Shown here one piece after another: positions 53,109 through 62,879 of a stretch of DNA of 64,000 nt. Every line of letters starts with the position of its first letter. Position 1 is the first letter of the stretch. The DNA comes from Eisenbergiella tayi (GTDB taxonomy: Bacteria > Bacillota > Clostridia > Lachnospirales > Lachnospiraceae): the NCBI RefSeq assembly GCF_001881565.1, contig NZ_MPDJ01000004.1, positions 723,499 through 787,498 of the forward strand. Direction: 5' to 3'. The notes beneath the pieces are model-generated. The model had not been told where the DNA came from, made no database searches, and saw nothing but the letters and a program-made list of their open reading frames with translations. Both the position numbers and the translations under genes were made by a program.

Positions 53109-54676
53109 GCGCATCCCCCTCCTTCACACTCCGTTGTGCTTTGCTGTTCTCCGGGGCTGTTTTCCCACTTCATGGAATCCCGGTATTTTTTCGGGGTCAT
53201 TCCATAATCCTTTTTAAATACTCTTATAAACTGGGAGGTATCGTTGTAACCGGACATTGACGCCACTTCCGTAATGGACAGCTTTCTGTTTTCCAAAAGC
53301 TTCCCCGCATTCTGCATCCTGATCTGTCTGAGATAGCAGGAATAGCTGATTCCTTTTTTTTCCACAAACAAATGGCTCAGATAATCCTGGTTCATAAACA
53401 AAACCTTCTCCGCCAGTTCCTTCACCGTTACTTCCTGGTCAAAATGCTGCTGCGCATATTCCGCCATTGTCTCCACGATGTCCTTATGCTTCCCGTTCTC
53501 CGGTGCATCCAGCATCGTGCATATATTCCTGCCGATGCGGATCAGGAAGTCCCGCATATCCTCAATACTGTCAAACTGAAGAACTGAGGTCCGGCCTTTG
53601 GTCATCCCCTCCTTATTCACTCCGCCTTCCCCGAGCGTCTGCCTGTATATGACCAGAAACTGCGACAGAAGCAGTTCCAGGCATTCCATGCTGATACTTC
53701 CGGTTTTTTTGATATCTGCAAAAACATTCTCAATGACCATTTCCGTTTTTCTTGTATTCCTGCATTTCAAAGCCTCTTTCAGCAGATCCTCTTCTTTTTT
53801 GGGAAGATAGTATTTGTATTCCCCTTCTTCTGCAGGCTGAGCGGAAAGCAGCAGTCTTTCTTTGCCGTATACCTTATATTTGCAGGTCTTTAAAGCCTCG
53901 TCATATGCCTGATGTACCTCTTTGGCATCCGTATGCAGAGCGCTCACTCCGATATATACGTCATAGCCTTCCTCCTGCAGGAGCCGGAGTATCCTTCGGT
54001 GAAAAAAACTGTTTTCATGACACAGATTGACAACCAGCGTCCACAGATCATTTTCCGTCTCCAGGAACCGGAATTCCATCCAGAACTCCCCTCCGTACAG
54101 CTTTTCTATTTCCGTCAGAAATCTGCCCTTATCAGGCCGGCATTCCCCCGCAAAATAGATAACCGATATCTGATATTCGCGGAATATCTTCTTAAACATT
54201 CTTTCTTCCACAAAATTGGAAAAATCTTCTCTTCTGATGCAGTCAGCAATATATTGTGTCACCATATCCCGCCCGGTCATCAGCGCTTCTTTTTTCTCCG
54301 TCACCTTGCGTTTCAGAAACTTATCAAGGCAGCTTCCCAGATTCACCGCATTGATTGGCTTCAATAGATAATCGGACGCGCCGTATGTCAAAGCCTCCCG
54401 TGCATATTCAAAATCCGAATATGCGCTGAGGATTACCACCTGTGTATTCTCATCTTTCTCACGTATCGCTTTCAGCAGCTCCAGCCCGTCCATTCTGGGC
54501 ATGCGGATGTCGGTCATCACCAATTCCGGCGAATACTGTATATATAATTGGTACGCCTCTTTTCCGTTTGACGCCTGCAGAACCCGGAAGCTTTCCTGCT
54601 TATCATATTCCCGGATTTGTTTGAGCAGCGAATCCAGAGCATACTTCTCATCTTCAACCACCAGTATTGTAATCAA
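53105..54676 (-). CDS. AraC-type response regulator (YesN-like)
   Basis: 523 aa. The receiver domain begins ITILVVEDEKYALDS, with phospho-acceptor Asp56 (VMTDIRMPRMDG) and LLKPI. A long middle region follows, then two C-terminal AraC helix-turn-helices (EVTVKELAEKVLFMNQDYLS; SITEVASMSGYNDTSQFIRVFKK). The start is a TTG at 54676, seven bases after GGGGG; upstream codons would give an unrelated extension. Its partner is the divergent kinase at 58987. It most likely activates this operon. Confidence 0.88.
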   Translation of the reverse strand: MITILVVEDEKYALDSLLKQIREYDKQESFRVLQASNGKEAYQLYIQYSPELVMTDIRMPRMDGLELLKAIREKDENTQVVILSAYSDFEYAREALTYGASDYLLKPINAVNLGSCLDKFLKRKVTEKKEALMTGRDMVTQYIADCIRREDFSNFVEERMFKKIFREYQISVIYFAGECRPDKGRFLTEIEKLYGGEFWMEFRFLETENDLWTLVVNLCHENSFFHRRILRLLQEEGYDVYIGVSALHTDAKEVHQAYDEALKTCKYKVYGKERLLLSAQPAEEGEYKYYLPKKEEDLLKEALKCRNTRKTEMVIENVFADIKKTGSISMECLELLLSQFLVIYRQTLGEGGVNKEGMTKGRTSVLQFDSIEDMRDFLIRIGRNICTMLDAPENGKHKDIVETMAEYAQQHFDQEVTVKELAEKVLFMNQDYLSHLFVEKKGISYSCYLRQIRMQNAGKLLENRKLSITEVASMSGYNDTSQFIRVFKKDYGMTPKKYRDSMKWENSPGEQQSTTECEGGGCA

Positions 54677-54699
54677 CCGAAATCCCCCTTTTAGAATAA

Positions 54700-55539
54700 T
54701 CAGCCCTTCACACTGCCCGCCGTCAGTCCTTTGATAATATACTTCTGTCCCAGGCAATAAATAATAAGCATGGGCAGCATGGACAGCAGGTATGCCGTGA
54801 ACGCCATCGTATAGTTAAAAGAATACTCCGTCTTGAAATTATATTGAAACAGGGGAAGCGTCCATATATTCTGTGAACGGTTCAGAATCATCAGCGGAAG
54901 CATGAAGTCATTCCATATCCACAGCGCATCCATAATCAAAAGTGTGGCTATCATCGGCTTTACCAGCGGCAGCACAATTTTGACATAAGTCTGAAAAACA
55001 CTGCAGCCGTCAATATATGCAGACTCTTCGATTTCATAGGGAAGCCCTCTGATATAATTTACAAAAAGGAATACCCCCTGTGTCAGGCTGAATGCCGAAT
55101 ACAGAATAATTAAGCCCGTATGATTCAGCATATTCAGCTTTGTCATCATTTTGGTTACCGGAAGCATAATCACCTGTGACGGGATGAATAATCCCATCAG
55201 GAGGTAATAATATATGGATTTATAATATCTCTTCTCAAAATTCCTGGCAATTGAAAAGGAAACGGAAGGGACAAAAGTCAGTATCAGCAGTACCGATACA
55301 ACGGATATTTTGAAGGAATTCTTCAGGAATATCCAGTAATTGCTGTTGGTAAATAACTCCTTGAAATTTCCGAAATTGAGTCCGGAGGGAAGGGCAAAGA
55401 AATTCTTTCCCGCTTCGTCCAGTGTCTTAAAGGAATTAATAAGTACAAGGTATAAAGGGAATAAAATCAATACAAGTCCGCATGCCAGCAGGATATCACG
55501 TAATATTTTCCATCCCAGGGCTTCTTTTATCTTTCCCAT
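54700..55539 (-). CDS. Carbohydrate ABC transporter permease (MalG-like)
   Basis: 279 aa with six hydrophobic segments. The permease EAA-loop is recognisable in EIEESAYIDGCSVFQTYVKIVLPLVKP. The C-terminal IKGLTAGSVKG is the family ending. The ATG at 55539 overlaps the previous stop by one base (TGATG) and follows AGGAGGTGGGG. No ATP-binding gene is present in the operon, so a shared multi-sugar ATPase encoded elsewhere must energise it, as is common for Firmicute sugar transporters. Confidence 0.88.
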   Translation of the reverse strand: MGKIKEALGWKILRDILLACGLVLILFPLYLVLINSFKTLDEAGKNFFALPSGLNFGNFKELFTNSNYWIFLKNSFKISVVSVLLILTFVPSVSFSIARNFEKRYYKSIYYYLLMGLFIPSQVIMLPVTKMMTKLNMLNHTGLIILYSAFSLTQGVFLFVNYIRGLPYEIEESAYIDGCSVFQTYVKIVLPLVKPMIATLLIMDALWIWNDFMLPLMILNRSQNIWTLPLFQYNFKTEYSFNYTMAFTAYLLSMLPMLIIYCLGQKYIIKGLTAGSVKG

Positions 55540-56426
55540 CAGTCCCCACCTCCTCTGCTGGTAAGCTTCAGCTGTGTCAGTGAAAAAACAGCCACAACAA
55601 GAAACAGTAAGCATGCCTCTGCATTAGCTACTGAAAATCTCAGGTTCTTAAAAGCATCATTATAAATCAAAATTCCAATTACCTCGGTGGAACGTACCGG
55701 TCCTCCTCCCGTAAGCGCAAACGGGAAATCAAAGGAAGTGAAGCCCTGTTTGATCGTAAGCACCAGATTAACCGTAACCGTAGGCAGCAGAAACGGCATC
55801 GTTATGTAACGGAACCGCTGAAAAGCCGTCGCCCCGTCTATTTTGGCGGATTCGAACTGTTCCTCCGGTATCTGCTGAAGTCCGGCAATAAAAATCACGG
55901 TAGGCAGCGCAACCGCCTGCCAGATCTGTACGAAAACCACCGCCGGCAAAGCCGTTTTCCCCGTCATCAGAAGGCTCTGCGACATCCATTTGATTCCGAG
56001 CAGCTGCCCGATAACAGGAACCACTCTGTAATAAAGCTGATCCCAGATAAGAGCGATGGTCACTCCGCCGATCATAGCCGGAATGAAAAAAATAGATTTC
56101 GTAAAGGTTTTGAAGCGCTTCAGGGAATTCAGCGAAATGGCCAGCGCAAGCGACGTGAGGATAACCCCTGTCACAAGCAGGATGCTGTAGCATACCGTCG
56201 TTTTCATGGAATTCCAGAAATTCGGATTTCTCAGCAGAGACGCATAATTCTTAAATCCTACAAAATGGAACTCCTGTGACATTCCGTCCCAGTCCGTAAA
56301 GCTGTATCGAACGCCATTTATCACCGAAACCACATAGAAAAACGAATACAGCAGAACCGGAATAATTGTGAATCCGAAATAAATATATTTTCCGGATAAT
56401 CCGGATGATTTCTTCTTTTTATACAT
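55539..56426 (-). CDS. Carbohydrate ABC transporter permease (MalF-like)
   Basis: 295 aa, six hydrophobic segments. Starts MYKKKKSSGLSGKYIYFGF; YSFTDWDGMS after the first helix is typical of sugar permeases. The EAA-loop lies in EEQFESAKIDGATAFQRFRYITMPF. It pairs with the following permease. Ribosome-binding site weak. It is downstream of the solute-binding protein gene by about 80 bp. Confidence 0.88.
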   Translation of the reverse strand: MYKKKKSSGLSGKYIYFGFTIIPVLLYSFFYVVSVINGVRYSFTDWDGMSQEFHFVGFKNYASLLRNPNFWNSMKTTVCYSILLVTGVILTSLALAISLNSLKRFKTFTKSIFFIPAMIGGVTIALIWDQLYYRVVPVIGQLLGIKWMSQSLLMTGKTALPAVVFVQIWQAVALPTVIFIAGLQQIPEEQFESAKIDGATAFQRFRYITMPFLLPTVTVNLVLTIKQGFTSFDFPFALTGGGPVRSTEVIGILIYNDAFKNLRFSVANAEACLLFLVVAVFSLTQLKLTSRGGGD

Positions 56427-56505
56427 TTTTTACTTACTCAGCCCTTTCCGGAAATTTTAAAAATGGCGGAAGCTGTGAAGACCTCCGCCATATTGAGTCC
56501 CTCTG

Positions 56506-57834
56506 CTATTCTGCTGATGTAACGGCTATGGAAGCGTCCATATTTTTAAGAACGGCGTCCACATCTTTGTCAGCCCAGAAGCCCTGAACCACATTATACA
56601 AGTCCGTAATAACATTATTGTTGATAGTAGAAGCCATCCAGTCATGAGTCTGACCGGCATTGATCATATCGGTCATGGGCGAAATCCCTTCATCGTCATT
56701 TTCCACACCGTTGATACAGGAAGGAGCGCCGTCACTGTTGCAGAACAGCTGGGCGTTTTCCGGCTCCGCCAGAAACGCAAGGAATTTATAAGCTGCCGCT
56801 TTCTCTTCATCACTTGCCTTTGCGGATATACAGATTGCCGCATCGATTCCCGATAAAACATGGGTGGTTTCCTTCGTGTCATTCGGAAGAGGAAATACCC
56901 CTAATCTGATATCCGGATTGCTGGCCTGTAATGTCCCTCTCGCATAGGAGCCGGTAACACACATGGCATATTCGCCGTTTACAAACTTTTCCCAGCAGGC
57001 TGTGTCAGACAGGGCGAGAGCATCTTCATTCGCGTAAGAAAGCAGAACCGACATTTTATCAAAGGCACTCACAAATTCAGGATCTCCTTCCAGCTTCGCT
57101 TCTCCCTGCGCCGCCTTTCCGATTGTCTCCACACCGTTTGGCGCCCATGCCACGGTTGTACACTGGAAGGTATGTCCCACTCTTCCCGGATCCTTTCCGA
57201 ATAAACCGACGGGTGTAATCCCTGCCGCCTTCACGGTATCGCACAGCTTAACAAAATCATCCCATGTCTCCGGAATTTCCAGGTTATTCTCTTCGAAAAT
57301 ATCCATGTTATAAAAGACGCCCATATAGTTACGGCTGTATGGCAGCGCGTAATAACCGCCGTCTTCCTGTTTTGTCATTTCCAGGGAAGATTCATTTACA
57401 TTTTTCAGGAAGTCCTGTCCTGATAAATCCTGTACATATCCATTTGCCACCTTCTGCCTGAACTGCTGCTGTGTGGGATAATCGGAAAAAATGACGGGAA
57501 TATCACCGGACGAAATCCGGGAAGTCAAAACAGTCCCCGCATCCGGAACCGTATTCATTTCGATCCTGATATCCGGATTGGCTGCATTGAATTTATCAAT
57601 GATTGCCTGATATCCCTTCTGCGGTCCCTCTTCACCCTTCTGCTGGAAGAATTCAATTGTCATTACATCTCCCGATGGAGCCTGCGCTTCCTGGGTTCCT
57701 TCTGGAGTACTTTCTGTTTTTCCTGCTGATGATTCCGCCGCAGGAGCGTTCGTCTCTCCGGTCTTGCCGCCGCAGCCGGCTAAACTCATTGCCGTCAATG
57801 CGGCGCATAATACCAATGCCCATTTTCTTCTCAT
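56506..57834 (-). CDS. Extracellular solute-binding lipoprotein (family 1)
   Basis: 442 aa. Signal peptide with lipobox LAGC, lipidated Cys21, then a low-complexity Ala/Glu/Ser linker. The mature part matches sugar-binding proteins: IEFFQQKGEEGPQKGYQAIIDKF, YYALPYSRNYMGVFYN, and GEYAMCVTGSYARG. It captures the substrate outside the cell. Its ATG overlaps the upstream URO-D-like stop by 4 bp (ATGA), an unusual coupling for a binding protein. Confidence 0.88.
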   Translation of the reverse strand: MRRKWALVLCAALTAMSLAGCGGKTGETNAPAAESSAGKTESTPEGTQEAQAPSGDVMTIEFFQQKGEEGPQKGYQAIIDKFNAANPDIRIEMNTVPDAGTVLTSRISSGDIPVIFSDYPTQQQFRQKVANGYVQDLSGQDFLKNVNESSLEMTKQEDGGYYALPYSRNYMGVFYNMDIFEENNLEIPETWDDFVKLCDTVKAAGITPVGLFGKDPGRVGHTFQCTTVAWAPNGVETIGKAAQGEAKLEGDPEFVSAFDKMSVLLSYANEDALALSDTACWEKFVNGEYAMCVTGSYARGTLQASNPDIRLGVFPLPNDTKETTHVLSGIDAAICISAKASDEEKAAAYKFLAFLAEPENAQLFCNSDGAPSCINGVENDDEGISPMTDMINAGQTHDWMASTINNNVITDLYNVVQGFWADKDVDAVLKNMDASIAVTSAE

Positions 57835-58793
57835 TTCTGTTCCTCCCTTGTTAAATAATTGTGCGCCGTATCCACGGCCTCTTTTATATAATCAAGACGG
57901 ATATCCTTTCCCTGAATCGTGCAGTCCGCCCCAATCATAATCCCTGTTGTCCCGAATTCATCCAGGATCCCCTCAACCTCTTTCCTGATATTTTCCGCCG
58001 GCCCTCTCAGGATGTTTCCTTTGTTATCCATGCCGCCCAGTAACTTTGCGTTGAATATGGCTTTTCCGTCCGTCAAGCTTAAATGATTGTCCTTTACCGA
58101 CCAGTTCACCAAATCTCCCGGATAATCCGCAAACCATTCTGGATGCGTACGGAATTCATATTCCGGTTCTCCGCAGATATGGAGAATGTTATACTTGTTT
58201 TCTCTTTCCTGCGCCACCTGAAGGATCTGAAGATCAAAAGGCTTTACCAGCCGTTCCCACTCGTCTTTGGAGAATCTGCCTTCTTCACCGAACTGTGCCG
58301 AATAATAGATTCCGTCCGCTCCCGCGTCCAGAAATCCTTCCGCCCATTTCTGCAGGCCGTCCGCAATTCTCTTAATTCCCGCTTCCACGGCCTCCGGCGC
58401 TTCCTTACTGTAACGCATGAGAACTTCATCTCCAAAAGCAATGGATGCCGCTTTAAACGGGCCGAACATGGTCTGGAACAAAAGGACATCATCTCCTGCC
58501 TGTTTTCTGATTCCCTTAATCACGGCCGCAAGCTTGCAGAATTCCTCCGATGAAGTATCCTTAACGCTTACCTCATACCAGTCTTCTTTATTTCTTATCT
58601 CCCCGACGATCGGATACATATAATCCTGCATGATTTTAATGATATCCATCCCTGTTTCGCGATAAAGCTTCATATGTGCATCAACCATCTCTTCCACGGT
58701 ATATTCCGGTTTGTAATGAAACCAGAAACCCGCCGGGACATAATCCACTTTTTCACCTTTCATTACCGCAATGACTCTTTCCGCTTTATTCAT
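57831..58793 (-). CDS. Uroporphyrinogen decarboxylase-family protein (MtaA/CmuA-like)
   Basis: 320 aa. Belongs to the URO-D superfamily: starts NKAERVIAVMKGEKVDYVPAGFW, later YNILHICGEPEYEF (HxCG, the zinc-ligand motif of corrinoid/CoM methyltransferases) and GGMDNKGNILRGPAENIRKEV. True HemE lacks the HxCG motif, so a methyltransferase or lyase role is more likely than haem synthesis. No corrinoid protein gene is nearby. First gene of the eight-gene operon, with GGAGGAGAC before the ATG. Confidence 0.8.
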   Translation of the reverse strand: MNKAERVIAVMKGEKVDYVPAGFWFHYKPEYTVEEMVDAHMKLYRETGMDIIKIMQDYMYPIVGEIRNKEDWYEVSVKDTSSEEFCKLAAVIKGIRKQAGDDVLLFQTMFGPFKAASIAFGDEVLMRYSKEAPEAVEAGIKRIADGLQKWAEGFLDAGADGIYYSAQFGEEGRFSKDEWERLVKPFDLQILQVAQERENKYNILHICGEPEYEFRTHPEWFADYPGDLVNWSVKDNHLSLTDGKAIFNAKLLGGMDNKGNILRGPAENIRKEVEGILDEFGTTGIMIGADCTIQGKDIRLDYIKEAVDTAHNYLTREEQK

Positions 58794-58828
58794 ATCTTTG
58801 TGTCTCCTCCTTTTCTGAAACTGTTTTG

Positions 58829-58877
58829 ATTATAAGAAAATAACAGACAAAAAAATAGAATTTATCTTAGGATAAAT
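58829..58877 (-). promoter_or_regulatory. Promoter and probable activator site of the uptake operon
   Basis: On the minus strand a perfect -10 TATAAT (58829-58834) lacks a good -35. Directly upstream is the inverted repeat ATTTATC-TTAG-GATAAAT (58860-58877), well placed for an activator. The adjacent AraC-type regulator is the natural candidate. The divergent kinase gene starts 109 bp beyond. Confidence 0.5.
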
Positions 58878-58986
58878 ATGGAAATTTACCGAGGGAATCA
58901 GGAAATGTTTGAAGGGATCTTATATTTTGGATAACCAGGATATGCTATACTTGTAAAACAAATCAGCAGAAGGGAGAAACTAATTT

Positions 58987-60903
58987 ATGCACCATTATAC
59001 GGCGAACTTATCCTACCGGGTTCAGATATTCCTGTACTCATTACTGCTCATAATCATTCCCACCACCTTGCTCAGCATTTCTGCCGCGACAAAAAATGCC
59101 TCTGAGATCGCTGCGGAGTACAGTAATTCCATGATTACTATATTATCCCAGGCCAGCCTCACTCTTGATATGCTTTTGGAGGATGCTGCCAAGATCGCGG
59201 ATATGCCGCTTCTGAGCGATGATATAAGAAGGGCGATGGTCACTAATTATCAGTCCGACTATCTGTCCTATGCCCAGGATTCCACCATGTTCCGCTACCT
59301 TTTCAAACAGACGAACCGGCTAAACAGCAATCTTGTCACCTGTGTATTTGAAAACCGTTACGACTATGTTTTTGATTACAATATCATCAATGCCAGCCAG
59401 CAGAAGCAGATTATGGAAACCATAAACCAAACGCATACGCTTGCCGCCGAGTCCCCTAATCATACCTATTACGCCCCTCTGCAGCGTTCTTCCTATGCAA
59501 GCTCTTCCAAAAGCGTCCTTCCCATGATTAAAATACTTTATGACGGTTACGATTTTAAGGAAATCGGAGTCTGTTATGCCGAATTCGATTTCAAACCTGT
59601 TGAAAAAATACTGCTGTCCGCCCATACCTCGGAAAATACACTGATGATCTATAATACGATGAACCAGCTGACGTTTTCGACCGATGAAGGCCTTTATTCC
59701 GCTTCGGCAGAAAACACAGAACTTTTACATACGCTTACCGACTTTACCCGGAGCCTTCCCTCCGATGGTTCCATTGTCACCAGAAAAATCACTCTGGGAA
59801 ATACAACGTACTTAATAAATGGATGCATTAACCAGACAACCAAGTGGTATTTGCTGCAGTTTGCAGATAATCAGCTTCTTACTCAGGTTTACCGGAAAAA
59901 TTTCTTCAGCCATTCCGGTATTTTTATACTCAGCCTTATCCTGGGGCTGATACTCGCTGTCCTGATTTCGGGTAAGCTGACCAATTCCATTTCCCGTTTA
60001 TGTATGGAAATCGATTCTATGGAATTAAACTCCATGGAACTAAATTCTATGGAACTAAGCTCCCCGAAACTAAATGCGTCCAAAGCAGTACCCGTTCCGG
60101 ACCAGGGTAAAGGAACCATCGATCTGTCGGTCTGCGGTTCCAACAAAGAACTGCGCAAACTGGTCTCCAGCTTTAACCAGCTCAATCAGCGCCTTGTGAG
60201 CAGCCTTCAGCAAAACTATCAGATTCAGCTCGACGAACAGAAAATGAGGAATCAGATGCTTCAGTTTCAGATCAATCATCATTTCCTCTACAATACCCTG
60301 AATGTTATAAAGTCGCTCGCTGATATCCATAATATCCCCGAAATTGAGAAAATCGCCGTCTGCATGTCGGATCTGCTCCGTTATAACCTGGAAAAATTCC
60401 CAATCGCACATTTGGAGGAAGAACTGCAGCAGGTGAACAGATATCTGACCATACAGAATATTCGTTTTCCGGGAAAATTTATATTCGACTGTAATATTCC
60501 CGGCGAATTTATGAATCTGCAGATCCCTGCCTTTATCCTGCAGCCTCTCGTTGAAAACAGTATTGAACACGGCTTTTCCTGTATGGAAAGCAACTGTTAT
60601 ATCAGCATCAGCTGCAATCTGGACGACTCAGGCCTTCATCTGCTGGTCGCAGACAACGGCTGCGGCATTCCTGAAAATATTCTGGCGGATATCAGAAAGG
60701 AACTGTCAGAAGGAACGCTGCCACGCACTGCTTCTTCGGCTTCCCGGAGTCCGGAGTACAAACATCATTCCATAGGCCTCCGGAATATCCACCAGCGGCT
60801 GCTGAGCCATTATGGGAAAGGGGTTGGCTTTTGTATAGAAAGCATGCCCGGAGAAGGGACTATTATTGATATTACCATCCCTTATACCCGGATATCCGGG
60901 TAG
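58987..60903 (+). CDS. YesM-type sensor histidine kinase
   Basis: 638 aa. Membrane helix near residues 10-30, an extracytoplasmic sensor domain of about 270 residues, a second helix near 310-330, HAMP-like segment, then the kinase core. The phospho-acceptor motif reads INHHFLYNTLN (His431-His432) where the family nearly always has NPHFLYN, so Pro is replaced by His. ATP-binding N-box LVENSIEHGF, G1 DNGCGIPENIL and G2 SIGLRNIHQRL are intact. Between HAMP and kinase lie four SMELN-like repeats. It should sense an external sugar or peptide and phosphorylate the regulator at 53105. Confidence 0.88.
   Translation: MHHYTANLSYRVQIFLYSLLLIIIPTTLLSISAATKNASEIAAEYSNSMITILSQASLTLDMLLEDAAKIADMPLLSDDIRRAMVTNYQSDYLSYAQDSTMFRYLFKQTNRLNSNLVTCVFENRYDYVFDYNIINASQQKQIMETINQTHTLAAESPNHTYYAPLQRSSYASSSKSVLPMIKILYDGYDFKEIGVCYAEFDFKPVEKILLSAHTSENTLMIYNTMNQLTFSTDEGLYSASAENTELLHTLTDFTRSLPSDGSIVTRKITLGNTTYLINGCINQTTKWYLLQFADNQLLTQVYRKNFFSHSGIFILSLILGLILAVLISGKLTNSISRLCMEIDSMELNSMELNSMELSSPKLNASKAVPVPDQGKGTIDLSVCGSNKELRKLVSSFNQLNQRLVSSLQQNYQIQLDEQKMRNQMLQFQINHHFLYNTLNVIKSLADIHNIPEIEKIAVCMSDLLRYNLEKFPIAHLEEELQQVNRYLTIQNIRFPGKFIFDCNIPGEFMNLQIPAFILQPLVENSIEHGFSCMESNCYISISCNLDDSGLHLLVADNGCGIPENILADIRKELSEGTLPRTASSASRSPEYKHHSIGLRNIHQRLLSHYGKGVGFCIESMPGEGTIIDITIPYTRISG
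60016..60075 (+). repeat. Four in-frame 15-bp tandem repeats in the kinase gene
   Basis: Units at 60016, 60031, 60046 and 60061 (for example TCTATGGAATTAAAC) encode SMELN, SMELN, SMELS, SPKLN. The last unit is diverged. Copy number can change without a frameshift. Confidence 0.8.
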
Positions 60904-60957
60904 GCTGTATTTTCAATATTATCGGGATGCAGACTGCTGCCGCACTCAGCAAAAATG

Positions 60958-62874
60958 ATCGAGTAGGAGGGAGTGATTAACTCCCGTCCTCTCACACCAC
61001 CGTGCGTACCGTTCGGTACACGGCGGTTTCAACAGTTGACGTGCACAGACTGATAGGCTGTGGCTAAATCATAGAAACCACTGTTTATCAGTCTTTCTTT
61101 TGTCATTGCCAGATTCACTGCTACCGTATGTGTCGTAAACCAATAACCTCTTCGGCTGTTCCCTGCTTGATATGCCAATTCTTCCGGTACTCCCATTTTC
61201 AGCAGATTCTTCACCTTCGTTTTCGGTTTCTTCCATTGTTTCCATATACACATGCGGATTCTGTGATATAGCCATTTGTTGAGTTCCTCTATTCGCTTTT
61301 TCATATCTGCAATTCCATAATAGTTCAGCCAGCCTCGCATATACACCTTTATCTTTTCCAACGAAGGACGTATGCTCTGAACAGACCTTCGGGAACTAAG
61401 TTCTTTCAGTTTTGACTTCATTTTCTTCCATGACTTCCCATGAACTCGGACATAGATGCCCTTTCCGTTCTTTCCCAATGTGAAGCCAAGGAACTTAAAA
61501 TTTCGGATTGCATATACACTTACTACACGGCTTTTCTTCTGGTTCACTTTCAGTTTCAGCGTCCCTTCCAGATACTTCGTGCTTGTTTCCAGTAGTCTCT
61601 TTGCGGCTCTCTCACTTTTGGCTAACAATACGATATCATCCGCATAGCGTACAAAAGCCACTCCCCGTTTCTCATACTCCTGGTCGAACTCATTCAGATA
61701 AACATTCGCCAGCAACGGTGATATATTTCCTCCCTGCGGCGAACCCTCCTCTGTCTCCATGACTACACCGTTTTCCATGACACCGCTCTTCAGGTATCTC
61801 TTTATCCATTGGATAACCCTTTCATCCTTTACTTCCCTGCGCAGGATATTTAAAAGCAGTTCATGATTCAGAGTATCAAAGTATTTTGACAAGTCCAATG
61901 CTACTGCATGCGTGTATCCCTGTTCTGCATACTCTTTTACCTTTAAAACGGCATCCTTTGCGCTTCTTCCCGGACGGTACCCATAGCTATTCTTCGAGAA
62001 CAGCGGCTCATATATTGGCATTAGCTGCTGCCCTATAGCTTGCTGAAATATGCGGTCTTTTATTGTTGGAATGCCAAGCTTTCGCACTCCTCCCTCTGGC
62101 TTGGGAATCTCTACTCGTCTTACTGGGTCGGGGCTGTATTTTCCCCTTTTGATTCTCTCTATCAGTTCCTTTTGATTTTCCCTTAGGTAGTTACCGGCCT
62201 CCTCTACGGTCATTCCGTCGATTCCCGGCGCTCCCTTATTTGCCTTTACCCTCTTAAAAGCTCTGTTCAGGTTGTCCTTGTCCAGTATCTTCTCCAAGAG
62301 TTCCGGCTGTGCACTGTCCCTTTCCTTCCATATCCGACGGAAAGAACGGTGCGCTCTCACATACCCTTCACGTTCCGCGCTGTCTCTCTGTGAGCAGCTA
62401 TCTTTGTTTTCTGTACCCAATGTTCTTTCCCCCTTTCCCGGTTGTACTGAAGACTCCTGTTGATTCGGTCCTTCATCTCGAATGGAACCCGTTCCATTTG
62501 ACTACTACGACCTCGGCTGACTTCTGTACGTTCAGCACTATCTCACGATAATGGTTATCCCTTTCAGGACATTCCGCACAGACCTCCCCGGGTACCACAC
62601 GTTTCTTTCTCTCCATCCATCTGCCACATCTACCATGCATGATTCCGTGTGGTTATTGGGCTTCAACTTGTATGGCAGTCTTGCCCTCATGCATGGCCTC
62701 ATGTGATTTCTGTTCGTCAGACCAGAGATTTGCCCGTTGGTTAGTATGTTCCCAACATCCAGCTTCCTTCAGATTCCACCTCACGATGGACACCCTTGCT
62801 TTCGGCTATATCCTTCCCACCACCGGGCGGATTCCGGACTTGCACCGGTTAGAAACGTGCGCCGCCGGGCGCAC
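60958..62874 (-). mobile_element. Group II intron (group IIC-like) with its maturase gene
   Basis: On the minus strand the intron starts GTGCGCCCGG at 62874 and ends CCTACTCGAT at 60958. Domain V-like hairpin ACCGCCGTGTACC...GGTACGCACGGTGGT (about 60994-61027) is followed by a domain VI stem GGGAGT-taatc-ACTCCC with a likely branch-point A. The insertion point is five bases after a terminator stem (62880-62927), the known preference of group IIC introns. The maturase lies between 61029 and 62420; 62421-62874 is the 5' ribozyme part. Confidence 0.85.
61029..62420 (-). CDS. ltrA: Group II intron reverse transcriptase/maturase
   Basis: 463 aa. Reverse-transcriptase blocks: KANKGAPGIDGMTVEEAG, RRVEIPKPEGGVRKLGIPT, ALDLSKYFDTLNHELLL, GSPQGGNISPLLANVYLN, catalytic FVRYADDIVLLA. 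The thumb/maturase domain X follows to the end (LKELSSRRSVQSI..., GWLNYYGIADM). No HNH endonuclease domain is present after it, which fits group IIC. The start is a TTG at 62420 with GGGGGAAAG upstream. The reading frame is intact, so the element may still be active. Confidence 0.92.
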   Translation of the reverse strand: MGTENKDSCSQRDSAEREGYVRAHRSFRRIWKERDSAQPELLEKILDKDNLNRAFKRVKANKGAPGIDGMTVEEAGNYLRENQKELIERIKRGKYSPDPVRRVEIPKPEGGVRKLGIPTIKDRIFQQAIGQQLMPIYEPLFSKNSYGYRPGRSAKDAVLKVKEYAEQGYTHAVALDLSKYFDTLNHELLLNILRREVKDERVIQWIKRYLKSGVMENGVVMETEEGSPQGGNISPLLANVYLNEFDQEYEKRGVAFVRYADDIVLLAKSERAAKRLLETSTKYLEGTLKLKVNQKKSRVVSVYAIRNFKFLGFTLGKNGKGIYVRVHGKSWKKMKSKLKELSSRRSVQSIRPSLEKIKVYMRGWLNYYGIADMKKRIEELNKWLYHRIRMCIWKQWKKPKTKVKNLLKMGVPEELAYQAGNSRRGYWFTTHTVAVNLAMTKERLINSGFYDLATAYQSVHVNC

Positions 62875-62879
62875 CATAC

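Noticed and set aside
57831..58793. Haem-pathway hemE
   Set aside because: The HxCG motif and operon context point to the methyltransferase-like branch of the URO-D superfamily, not to haem synthesis.
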